Origin: Rhodococcus rhodochrous
GTDB lineage: Bacteria; Actinomycetota; Actinomycetes; Mycobacteriales; Mycobacteriaceae
Assembly: GCF_014854695.1 (NCBI RefSeq)
Contig: NZ_CP027557.1
Location: forward strand, 1,116,001-1,180,000
Reading direction: 5' to 3'
Length of the DNA: 64,000 nucleotides
Below, piece by piece: positions 25,382 through 32,324 of this stretch. Within the stretch, counting starts at the first letter, position 1. The number at the start of each line of letters is the position of its first letter. A program made the translations under genes and the position numbers. A model generated the notes under the pieces. That model was not told where the DNA came from, did not search any database, and saw only the letters and a program-made list of their open reading frames with translations.

Positions 25382-25711
25382 GTGACCGTGCTGAAGTCGT
25401 TGCTGCTGTTCGCCGTTGCCGCCCTGTTCGAGATCGGTGGTGCGTGGCTGGTGTGGCAGGGCGTGCGCGAACACCGCGGCTGGATCTGGATGGGGCTGGG
25501 CGTGATCGCTCTCGGCGCTTACGGTTTCGTCGCCACACTCCAGCCCGACGCGAACTTCGGTCGCATCCTCGCCGCGTACGGCGGTGTGTTCGTGGCGGGT
25601 TCCCTGGTGTGGGGCATGGTGATGGACGGCTTCCGGCCGGACCGGTGGGATGTCGCGGGCGCGCTCGTGTGCCTCGCCGGCGTCGCCATCATCATGTATT
25701 CGCCTCGGTGA
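25382..25711 (+). CDS. YnfA/UPF0060 family membrane protein
   Basis: A 109-residue protein with four membrane spans, recognised as YnfA/UPF0060 by [59 protein letters not shown] and [20 protein letters not shown]. The family is distantly related to small multidrug resistance exporters, and some members have been linked to efflux; the substrate here is unknown. The start is GTG 25382, 11 nt after the sensor-module stop, so it may be read through as the last gene of that transcript. It is convergent with the secreted-protein gene, with a 19-bp gap. Confidence 0.9.
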   Translation: MTVLKSLLLFAVAALFEIGGAWLVWQGVREHRGWIWMGLGVIALGAYGFVATLQPDANFGRILAAYGGVFVAGSLVWGMVMDGFRPDRWDVAGALVCLAGVAIIMYSPR

Positions 25712-25730
25712 CGAGGTGTTCGTCCGGGCG

Positions 25731-26183
25731 TCACGGCACCACGACACCGCCGACTGCGGGGGTCGAGTTGCACAGCGGTCCACTGCCGAGATTCACCGAA
25801 CCGAACACCGTCGCCACGACCTCACCCGGACCGGTGTCGACCAGTGTCGACAGGTTCGGGTACGCACCGCCCAGATCAACGATGCCGGTGCGGCCGTTGT
25901 TGCGGTTGAGCCATGCGACGCTGACCTGTCCGGCTGCCGGGACCGGCCACAGGGCCTCCCGCGTGGAGAACAGGACGTGGCCGCCGGGGATGCCCTCGTC
26001 CGGTCCGGGTTGCGCCGTGACCGAGGTGAACGACGCCAGGCTGCCCTGGTTGATGCAGCCGATGGTGATCGCCGTGCCCAGGGGCTGAGGGGGTGCAGCG
26101 GTGGCCACACCGGTGAATGCGATTGCGGCGGCGACGGGTGCCGCCAGGGCGAGAACTCGACGTGGAATTCGCAGTGCAGGCAT
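25731..26183 (-). CDS. Small secreted protein
   Basis: A 150-residue protein with a clear Sec signal peptide: basic PALRIPRRV, a hydrophobic core LALAAPVAAAIAFTGVA, and a probable cut after ATA near residue 29. The mature part is about 120 residues, rich in Gly, Val and Thr, with two cysteines (IGCINQG, PLCNSTP) that may pair. I do not recognise the family; short exported beta-rich proteins like this are frequent in Rhodococcus and Nocardia. The ATG complementary to 26181-26183 has GAGGAG upstream. It appears to be a single-gene unit. Confidence 0.75.
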   Translation of the reverse strand: MPALRIPRRVLALAAPVAAAIAFTGVATAAPPQPLGTAITIGCINQGSLASFTSVTAQPGPDEGIPGGHVLFSTREALWPVPAAGQVSVAWLNRNNGRTGIVDLGGAYPNLSTLVDTGPGEVVATVFGSVNLGSGPLCNSTPAVGGVVVP

Positions 26184-26277
26184 GGTGCTGCTCCTCGGAA
26201 AGGGAAGGTCACGTCCGGGAGCCGACCACAGCGAGGAACACCGCGGCGCGTCCCGCGCACCGATGACGAGCGTGAGT

Positions 26278-27051
26278 CTATCGAGACACCGAAGTCCCAG
26301 GAGCGGTTTCGGTCTCGATCCGATACAGCGCGGAAGCATTGCGGCGCAGCACCGCGTCGGCGAGCTCGTCGCCGAGGACGTCCTCGACGAGGGTGATGTC
26401 GCTGTCCCGGAACGGTCGCGGTGCCCGTGTCGACGGCAGGTCGGTGCCGAACACGAGTGCACCGGGATTCACATCGGAAACGGCGCGCAGCGTGTCGGCC
26501 ACGGGCAGGTCGACGCGTCCGAACCCCGTTGCCTTCACGTGGATACCGCTCTCCACCAGCCGCAACAGAGACGGCAGACCCTCCTGCGACAGACCCAGGT
26601 GGTCGACGGAGACAGCGGGTAGTCCGGAGATCGTCGTGTGCAGTTCGGCCAGATCGCGCGAATCGATGTACAACTCGGCGTGCCAGCCGACGAGATCGTG
26701 GACCCGCCGGGCGAGGCGGTCGAGGTCGGACAGCGTCGCCGATCCGCCACGTCTGACGTTGAACCGCACGGCGCGCACTCCCGCCGCGTCGAGCCGCACG
26801 ATCTCGTCGTCCGAGGCGGTGGCCGGAAGCTGTACGACGCCGACGAAAGTGGGCCCGAGCCGGTCGAGCGCGTCGAGGAGATAACTGTGGTCGAAGGCCT
26901 GGAACGAGCCCGACACCACCGCGCCGCCGGTGACACCCAAATGTGCGACCCGCGCGAGATAGTCGTCGACGGTGAACGGTTCGGGCAGATAGCCGTCGTT
27001 CTCGACGAGAGGGAAACGCGGATCGATGATGTGCAGGTGGGCGTCGAACAT
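26278..27051 (-). CDS. Amidohydrolase-2 family (TIM-barrel) hydrolase
   Basis: A 257-residue cytosolic protein of the amidohydrolase/dicarboxylic-metal-dependent group (PF04909-like). The metal-binding HxH is at the extreme N-terminus (MFDAHLHIID, His5 and His7). A later histidine lies in VSVDHLGLS and the terminal aspartate in LVFGTDLPS, as expected for this fold. Family members hydrolyse lactones or cyclic amides or decarboxylate aromatics, so the exact reaction is open. I chose ATG 27051 because the longer frame adds antisense-like sequence and the HxH should be N-terminal. It lies 55 bp downstream of the WYL regulator on the same strand. Confidence 0.85.
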   Translation of the reverse strand: MFDAHLHIIDPRFPLVENDGYLPEPFTVDDYLARVAHLGVTGGAVVSGSFQAFDHSYLLDALDRLGPTFVGVVQLPATASDDEIVRLDAAGVRAVRFNVRRGGSATLSDLDRLARRVHDLVGWHAELYIDSRDLAELHTTISGLPAVSVDHLGLSQEGLPSLLRLVESGIHVKATGFGRVDLPVADTLRAVSDVNPGALVFGTDLPSTRAPRPFRDSDITLVEDVLGDELADAVLRRNASALYRIETETAPGTSVSR

Positions 27052-27106
27052 CTCCCCACGATAGGAAGCCCGGTCCGGTCGGGACAGGGTTCGGCTCGAC
27101 GGGAGT

Positions 27107-28090
27107 TCACTCGCCGCGGCGATGCGCGGTATGACGGCGGAGGAGCGACTCGGCCAGTCCCGCCACGAGGTCCCGTGCCTCGGGTGGCCCGACGATCTCG
27201 ATGTGCTCGCCGAACTGCAGCAGTTGCCGCACACCGTCGATCGAGTCGTAGGTCACCGTGATCCGCGAGACGTCCGGTCGCGGCCCCGCACTGCTCCCGC
27301 GCAGGCGGGCCCCGAGGATACGCCGGGCGAGGTCGAGGCGGTTCGTCGCGAGATCGGCGGTGACGACGACGTCCTCGCGTCGTTCGAGCGCGTCGCCGAG
27401 TTCGCGTGCCAGGGCGGACAGGGTCCGGCCGGGGGACAGGTGTCGAGGTCGGTCGAGCACTGTCCACGCACTCAGGCGGGTCAGCGCGAACAGTCGTGGT
27501 CGTCCCTGATCGTCGGCCACGAGATACCAACGGCCCGCGCGGGAGAGCACACCGTAGGGATCGACGACGATCTCGCGTTCGTCGCGGTGCCCGCTCGAGC
27601 GGTACGTGATGGCGAGTTGCCGGCCGCGCCGCAGGTCGCGGGTGAGCGCCGCGACGTCGACCTGGTCCTCGGTGGCGAACCATCCCCGGTTGTCGACGGT
27701 GACCACCTCGGTCAGCGGCAGCAGGTCGTTCTCGCGTGCGGTGGAGGGCGTGCGCCGGGCGCGTGCGGTGAGCTTGTGGACGGCGTCCCTCGCGGCGGCG
27801 TCGACACCGAGTTGCCGGGCCCGGCCCATGTCGACCCCCAGGGCGCGCAGGACGTCCACCTCGGACGCGTTGAGCCGGTTCAGGTCGGTCTGCCGGCCGG
27901 GGAGCATCACGATGCCGCCGTACCTGCCGCGTTCGGCGACCACCGGAAGATCCGCGGCAGCAAGCGTTTCCACATCGCGCAGCACGGTGCGCTCGGAGAC
28001 GCCGAATTCCTCCGCGAGTTCGGCGGCCGTGACCCGTCTGCGGGCCTGCAGGACGACCAGCATGCTCAGCAACCGCTGCGGCCGGTTCAT
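27107..28090 (-). CDS. WYL-domain transcriptional regulator (YafY type)
   Basis: A 327-residue regulator with an N-terminal DeoR/HTH_11-like helix-turn-helix (RLLSMLVVLQARRRVTAAEL followed by AEEFGVSERTVLRDVETL) and a WYL domain (about 130-220, including YGVLSRAGRWYLVADDQGRP), then a C-terminal extension. WYL domains bind nucleic acid or nucleotides and can switch DNA binding. It is a single WYL protein, not a PafB/PafC pair. It is divergent from the VOC gene across 99 bp containing a dyad, so it most likely controls that gene and itself. The ATG has GGAGAT upstream. Confidence 0.9.
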   Translation of the reverse strand: MNRPQRLLSMLVVLQARRRVTAAELAEEFGVSERTVLRDVETLAAADLPVVAERGRYGGIVMLPGRQTDLNRLNASEVDVLRALGVDMGRARQLGVDAAARDAVHKLTARARRTPSTARENDLLPLTEVVTVDNRGWFATEDQVDVAALTRDLRRGRQLAITYRSSGHRDEREIVVDPYGVLSRAGRWYLVADDQGRPRLFALTRLSAWTVLDRPRHLSPGRTLSALARELGDALERREDVVVTADLATNRLDLARRILGARLRGSSAGPRPDVSRITVTYDSIDGVRQLLQFGEHIEIVGPPEARDLVAGLAESLLRRHTAHRRGE

Positions 28091-28108
28091 CGACTGTCCG
28101 ATCTCCTT

Positions 28109-28140
28109 CCGAAAACACGACAGGAACTGTCGGGTTTCGG
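28109..28140. promoter_or_regulatory. Nested dyad between WYL regulator and VOC gene
   Basis: Outer arms CCGAAA (28109-28114) and TTTCGG (28135-28140) enclose inner arms CGACA (28118-28122) and TGTCG (28128-28132). The inner and outer centres differ by half a base, so the two dyads are slightly offset. The position between two divergent starts makes it the best candidate operator for the WYL protein. Confidence 0.45.
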
Positions 28141-28189
28141 TGTCACGGTAGTCCTCGAAGCCTTCACCGCCTACCGGAAGGAGATGTCG

Positions 28190-28561
28190 ATGACCGTGTC
28201 GTCGCCCAACCTGTTCCTGATCTACGTGACCGACGTCGACCGCGCGACCCGCTTCTACAGCGATCTGTTCGGCATGATCCCGCAACTGGCGACCCCGCGC
28301 TACGTGTCCTTCGAAGTGACGCCGGGAGTGCTGTTCGCACTGTGGTCGGGTCACGCGGAGACGATGGATGCGAACGCGCCGCGGTTCTCGGAGGTGGGCC
28401 TGATGGTGCCGGGATCGGCCGCCGCAGTCGATGCGATCCACGACGAGTGGGTAGGAAAGGGGGCGACGGTCGTGGAGGCGCCGCACGACGAGGTGTTCGG
28501 GCGGACGTTCGTGGTGTCGGACCCGGACGGGAACCTCATCCGTGTCTCCCCGCTGGACTGA
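28190..28561 (+). CDS. VOC (glyoxalase/bleomycin-resistance) family protein
   Basis: A 123-residue protein with two beta-alpha-beta-beta-beta units typical of the vicinal-oxygen-chelate superfamily: NLFLIYVTDVDRATRFYSDL at the start and FVVSDPDGNLIRVSPLD at the end. Members include glyoxalases, antibiotic-binding proteins and dioxygenases; a short single-chain form like this usually acts as a dimer. The start is ATG 28190, with GGAAGGAG 6 nt upstream; ATG 28184 would touch the ribosome site. Divergence from a WYL regulator suggests inducible expression. The ligand is unknown. Confidence 0.88.
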   Translation: MTVSSPNLFLIYVTDVDRATRFYSDLFGMIPQLATPRYVSFEVTPGVLFALWSGHAETMDANAPRFSEVGLMVPGSAAAVDAIHDEWVGKGATVVEAPHDEVFGRTFVVSDPDGNLIRVSPLD

Positions 28562-28582
28562 GTCCCCGCTCGGCCGACCGGT

Positions 28583-29398
28583 CTACGACGCCTCGCGCAT
28601 CGTGAGCCCGCCGAGTTCGACCGTGTACGTCTGCGACGCCTCGTCCCACCACACGGAGTAGGTGGTGGGGTAGAGGCCTCCGCGCTGGTACGCCTCGGGC
28701 AGGCGGAGTTCCTCGTGGTGCGCGGGCCGCGTCGCGAGCCACTCGCGGCTCAGCATGGGTTCGATGAACGCCTGCCGTCCGTCCCACGTGCCGTAGAGCA
28801 CGGTCTCGGTGAGGTGGTGTCCCGCCGCCGGATCGTGCTCCGCCTCGGTGGTGTCCACCCAGTGCAGTCCCATGCCCGCGACGGTCGACGTCAGCGGATC
28901 CCCGGACGGTGCGTACCCCTCCGGTATGTAACGCGGGTCGGGCACGCGGACCGCGGCCGGGATGTAGCCGGGGGCGAAGGGATGGATCGACTCCACCGTG
29001 GGCCGATCCAGGAGATAGAAGTGGACGTCGAAGTGCGGGACGTCGAAGCCGTGCTGGGGATCGTGGCCGTGCGAGTTCCAGTCGACCGTGACGTGGTCGA
29101 ACGCGGTGGCGGCCGCCTCCTCGGGCAACTCGAGCACGTAGGCCTCGGTGACCGGCATCAGGGCACTGGGTAGGTCGTCGAGGGCGGCCGCATCGAGTCG
29201 CACCCCGATGGTGGCCGGCGTGCCCTCCTCGTCGACGGTGACGTACGTGCGGGCGTTGCCCGCCCCGACGGGATGAGCGGGTCCTTCGACGAGGCCCGAG
29301 ACGCCCCCGGCGACCGCGGGGGCGGGAGGGACGAACAATCCGAGGACCGCCGCCGAGACGATCACGGCGAGATGTCGGGCACGAGGCCGAATGTTCAT
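28583..29398 (-). CDS. Secreted protein, TTHB210/DUF5602-like, histidine-rich
   Basis: A 271-residue protein with a signal peptide (MNIRPRARHLAVIVSAAVLG, cut near AVAGG). The mature region contains a histidine-rich stretch, DHVTVDWNSHGHDPQHGFDV followed by PHFDVHFYLLD, recalling the metal-associated HxHFYL pattern of TTHB210/DUF5602-type exported proteins. The C-terminus is aromatic and beta-rich (YSVWWDEASQTYTVELGGL). I chose ATG 29398 (signal peptide) over the longer open frame, which would read through tRNA-proximal sequence. The function is unknown; binding of a divalent metal is a guess from the histidines. Confidence 0.75.
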   Translation of the reverse strand: MNIRPRARHLAVIVSAAVLGLFVPPAPAVAGGVSGLVEGPAHPVGAGNARTYVTVDEEGTPATIGVRLDAAALDDLPSALMPVTEAYVLELPEEAAATAFDHVTVDWNSHGHDPQHGFDVPHFDVHFYLLDRPTVESIHPFAPGYIPAAVRVPDPRYIPEGYAPSGDPLTSTVAGMGLHWVDTTEAEHDPAAGHHLTETVLYGTWDGRQAFIEPMLSREWLATRPAHHEELRLPEAYQRGGLYPTTYSVWWDEASQTYTVELGGLTMREAS

Positions 29399-29569
29399 GT
29401 GGGGTCCTCGATTTCCGTCGTCGTCGAGCGGCATCGTTGTGGATGCTAACTGTCGCGCGGACGGTGGATGGCCGACTAGATCGAACCGTGATGCGTGGGC
29501 GGGAAGATGCCCGTGATGTTCGAGGAAGTGGGTCCGCCAGTGCTCGCGGATGCGGCGGAACCCGATCTG

Positions 29570-29642
29570 TGCCCCCGGCAGGATTCGAACCTGCGACACC
29601 CGCTTTAGGAGAGCGGTGCTCTATCCCCTGAGCTACGGAGGC
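29570..29642 (-). tRNA. tRNA-Arg (anticodon CCT)
   Basis: The minus strand folds into a complete cloverleaf. The acceptor stem is GCCTCCG/CGGGGGC (one T-G pair) with discriminator A. The D-stem is GCTC/GAGC, the anticodon stem CCGCT/AGCGG with loop CTCCTAA, and the T-stem GCAGG/CCTGC with TTCGAAT. The anticodon CCT reads AGG arginine codons. The 3' CCA is not encoded. There is no integrase or duplicated tRNA end nearby, so I see no sign of its use as an attachment site. Confidence 0.97.
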
Positions 29643-29776
29643 GTCCGGCCGGGCGGAGCCGACCTTGGCGCGTTGTGAGTGTAGCCGCCGGGCACGTGCC
29701 GTAACCAAGCGCCCGCTCTCGAGGCTCTCGAGGCGATGCGTACGACCTGCAGGTTCCCGCCGATTGAGATCAAGGA

Positions 29777-29816
29777 AAGGTAACACTGGCCTTTCCCTAT
29801 ACCGTTTTGTTACCTT
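29777..29816. promoter_or_regulatory. GGTAAC/GTTACC dyad upstream of the M23 peptidase
   Basis: AAGGTAAC (29777-29784) and its perfect complement GTTACCTT (29809-29816) are separated by 24 nt. An overlapping hairpin, GGAAAGG (29774-29780) / CCTTTCC (29790-29796), and a -10-like TATACC (29798-29803) lie between. The dyad is 62 to 101 bp before the GTG start. A similar GTAAC dyad precedes the other M23 gene, so a shared regulator, for example MtrA, is a fair guess. Confidence 0.45.
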
Positions 29817-29877
29817 GGGTCGCCAGGAGCGGCCGGGGGATACCCGGTCGAAGTCGGGACGAAACAAGGGACACACT

Positions 29878-30699
29878 GTGGGACGCCATCAGCGCACACG
29901 CGAAGACGCAGCATTCGACCTCGAGACGATTCGCGTGCCGTCCCCCGGCAAGGGCCGTCACCGCGTCGAGCCCACCGGTACGTCCGCTCCGGTCAAGGCC
30001 GCCACCGTCGCCGCTGCCACGGGTGCCTTCTTCGCCGTCGGCTCGCAGATCGGCGCCGGCACCGCTGCCGCGCATCCCGGCCACGACCACGTCCAGGCCG
30101 AGGCTCCCACGCCCAGCCTGCCCTTCGAGCTTCCCGCGGGCCTGCTGCCCGAGGGTGTCGAGATCCCGGCCATCCCCGGCATCACCACCCCGGCCGAGCA
30201 GGGCGCGCCCGAGCTTCCGGCCGAGGTCACCGGCTTCCTCGATCAGTTCTCGGGTCCCAACTGGCTCGATCAGCTCAACCCGGCTTCTCCCTCCGCCGTC
30301 CAGCCCGTCTCCGGCACCCTCACCTCCGACTGGGGTCCGCGCTGGGGCGCCCACCACGGCGGCATCGATATCGCAGCCCCGATCGGAACGCCCATCAAGT
30401 CCGCGGCCAACGGCACGGTCCTCGACGCCGGACCGGCTTCCGGCTTCGGCCAGTGGGTCCGCGTCCTCAACGACGACGGCACCACCGCCGTCTACGGTCA
30501 CGTGAGCACCTACCAGGTCTCGGCCGGTCAGCGTGTCAACGCCGGCCAGCAGATCGCCACCGTCGGCAACGAGGGCTGGTCCACCGGACCGCACCTGCAC
30601 TTCGAGGTGTGGGACACCGACGGCACCAAGATCAACCCCAACGCGTGGCTGAGCGATCGCGGCGTCGTCACCGACTGGGGCGGCTACCGCGCCGTCTGA
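29878..30699 (+). CDS. Secreted/membrane M23 (LytM) peptidase
   Basis: A 273-residue protein whose C-terminal ~130 residues are an M23 zinc endopeptidase domain: WGAHHGGIDIAAPIGTPIKS (His and Asp ligands), AVYGHVSTY and GPHLHFEVWD (HxH). Such enzymes cut peptide cross-links in peptidoglycan or activate amidases. The N-terminus (GRHQRTREDA onward) has a hydrophobic segment at about residues 41-62 and then a proline-rich linker, typical of RpfA/LytM-like envelope proteins. GTG 29878 is preceded by AAGGGA. It is 62% of the way into a region with no related operon partners; the upstream dyad suggests regulated expression. Confidence 0.92.
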   Translation: MGRHQRTREDAAFDLETIRVPSPGKGRHRVEPTGTSAPVKAATVAAATGAFFAVGSQIGAGTAAAHPGHDHVQAEAPTPSLPFELPAGLLPEGVEIPAIPGITTPAEQGAPELPAEVTGFLDQFSGPNWLDQLNPASPSAVQPVSGTLTSDWGPRWGAHHGGIDIAAPIGTPIKSAANGTVLDAGPASGFGQWVRVLNDDGTTAVYGHVSTYQVSAGQRVNAGQQIATVGNEGWSTGPHLHFEVWDTDGTKINPNAWLSDRGVVTDWGGYRAV

Positions 30700-30751
30700 T
30701 CCCACCCGCAGTATTCGATCCCACCCCACGGCACGCCGTCTGATCCCACCC
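30690..30751 (+). repeat. Direct repeat spanning the M23 gene stop
   Basis: The 18-bp CGCCGTCTGATCCCACCC occurs at 30690-30707, where it contains the stop codon, and again at 30734-30751. A shorter piece (CGATCCCACCC) lies between. It looks like a duplication of the gene's 3' end into the intergenic region before the GCS2 gene. Confidence 0.85.
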
Positions 30752-30810
30752 CCGGCGTGAGCGCGCGCTAGGCTTGGCTCGACAGACCGCGCGCCGACCC
30801 GGGGGTTCCA

Positions 30811-32319
30811 TTGGGAGCTGAGATATCCGCTCGTTCGTTCACCGGGGAAGACCGGCGGATGTTCCGGAGCAAGGTTCGCGACTGCATGAAGGCTCTCGAG
30901 CGGATGCTTCGAGAGGACGTCTTCGTCGACGTGCACTCGTCACCCGAACCACATCTCGGCATGGAGATCGAGTTCAATCTCGTCCGCGACGACATGTCGC
31001 CCGCGATGTCGAACCTCGAGGTGCTCCAGGCGATCGACGATCACGCGGTCTTCCAGACCGAACTCGGCCAGTTCAACGTCGAGATGAACGTCGAGCCGCG
31101 ACGTCTCACCGGCGACGAACCCTTCGAACTCGAAGAGTCGCTGCGGTCGTCACTGCGGCGCGCCGACGAGCGGATGCACCTGCACGACGCGCAGCTGGTC
31201 ATGATCGGCATGCTGCCCACACTCGAACTCGACGATCTCGAACGGGGCCGGATCACCGCCAATCCCCGCTACGAAGCGCTCAACGAGCAGATCTTCGCGG
31301 CGCGCGGCGAGGACATCGAACTCGATCTCGACGGTGTTCCGCTTCCTGGCAGGGATGCCGTGGAAACCCTTCGGGCAGATATGAATTCGGTGGTCCCCGA
31401 GGCGGCTTGCACGTCCCTGCAGCTGCATCTGCGGATCGCTCCCGAGGATTTCGCGACGCATTGGAACGCCGCCCAGTGCCTGGCCGGAGCGCAGGTCGCG
31501 CTCGCGGCGAACTCGCCCTTCCTCGCCGGCAAGGCGCTGTGGCACGAGAGCCGGATCCCGTTGTTCGCGCAGGCAACCGACACGCGTCCGCTCGAACTGC
31601 GGAACCAGGGTGTCCGTCCCCGCGTATGGTTCGGTGAGCGGTGGATCGACTCCGTCCTCGACCTGTTCGAGGAGAACTCCCGCTACTTCACGGCTCTCCT
31701 GCCGGAGGTCTCGGACGTCGATCCGATGGCCGAACTCGACGCCGGCCGGATTCCCGAACTGCGCGAACTGCAGATGCACAACGGCACCATCTACCGGTGG
31801 AACCGGCCCGTCTACGACATCAGCGACGGCCATCCGCACCTGCGCGTCGAGAACCGTGTGCTCCCTGCAGGACCGACCGTCCTCGACACCATGGCCAACG
31901 CCGCCTTCTACTACGGGACGCTGCGCGCCCTCACCGACGCCGACGAGCCGCTCTGGCGCGACCTCAGCTTCGACGCCGCCGAGCGGAACCTCGTGCTCGG
32001 TGCGAAGTTCGGTCTCGACGCGAAGCTGTACTGGCCGCGCACCGGATGGGTCGGCGCCGACGAACTCGTGCTGCGGTGCCTGTTGCCGCTCGCGCACGAG
32101 GGCCTCGAGGCATACGGACTGTCGGCGGCGGTCCGCGACCGCTATCTCGGCATCGTCGAGGGGCGTGCACTGACCCGGCAGACCGGGGCGGCGTGGCAAC
32201 GACGGCAGGTGGCCCGGCGCGAGGCTGCCGGCGAGAACCGTCGCACCGCCCTGCTCGGGATGATGAGGGACTACGTGCAGAACATGACCTTGGGCACTCC
32301 CGTCCACGAGTGGGAGTGA
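30811..32319 (+). CDS. Glutamate-cysteine ligase family 2 (GCS2)-like protein
   Basis: A 502-residue ATP-dependent carboxylate-amine ligase-like protein. GCS2 features include HLGMEIEFNLVRDD near residue 50, LGQFNVEMNVEPR (about 88-100) and the late HLRVENRVLPAGPTVLD. The family joins glutamate to an amine, but most actinobacterial members of this length have no assigned substrate, and mycothiol rather than glutathione is the expected thiol. The start is TTG 30811, giving MGAEISARSFTGEDRR, with a GGGGG tract 5 nt before it; this matches the usual N-terminus of the group. It is convergent with the M28 peptidase gene (5-bp gap). Confidence 0.85.
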   Translation: MGAEISARSFTGEDRRMFRSKVRDCMKALERMLREDVFVDVHSSPEPHLGMEIEFNLVRDDMSPAMSNLEVLQAIDDHAVFQTELGQFNVEMNVEPRRLTGDEPFELEESLRSSLRRADERMHLHDAQLVMIGMLPTLELDDLERGRITANPRYEALNEQIFAARGEDIELDLDGVPLPGRDAVETLRADMNSVVPEAACTSLQLHLRIAPEDFATHWNAAQCLAGAQVALAANSPFLAGKALWHESRIPLFAQATDTRPLELRNQGVRPRVWFGERWIDSVLDLFEENSRYFTALLPEVSDVDPMAELDAGRIPELRELQMHNGTIYRWNRPVYDISDGHPHLRVENRVLPAGPTVLDTMANAAFYYGTLRALTDADEPLWRDLSFDAAERNLVLGAKFGLDAKLYWPRTGWVGADELVLRCLLPLAHEGLEAYGLSAAVRDRYLGIVEGRALTRQTGAAWQRRQVARREAAGENRRTALLGMMRDYVQNMTLGTPVHEWE

Positions 32320-32324
32320 CGGCC

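Noticed and set aside
29570-29642. tRNA-Arg as attachment site of an integrated element
   Set aside because: There is no integrase gene and no direct repeat of the tRNA 3' end in the window.
29643-29877. Possible ydaO (c-di-AMP) riboswitch before the M23 peptidase
   Set aside because: Actinobacterial cell-wall genes often have one, but I could not find the conserved ydaO blocks. The leader is short and dominated by the GTAAC dyad and the CCGGG hairpin.
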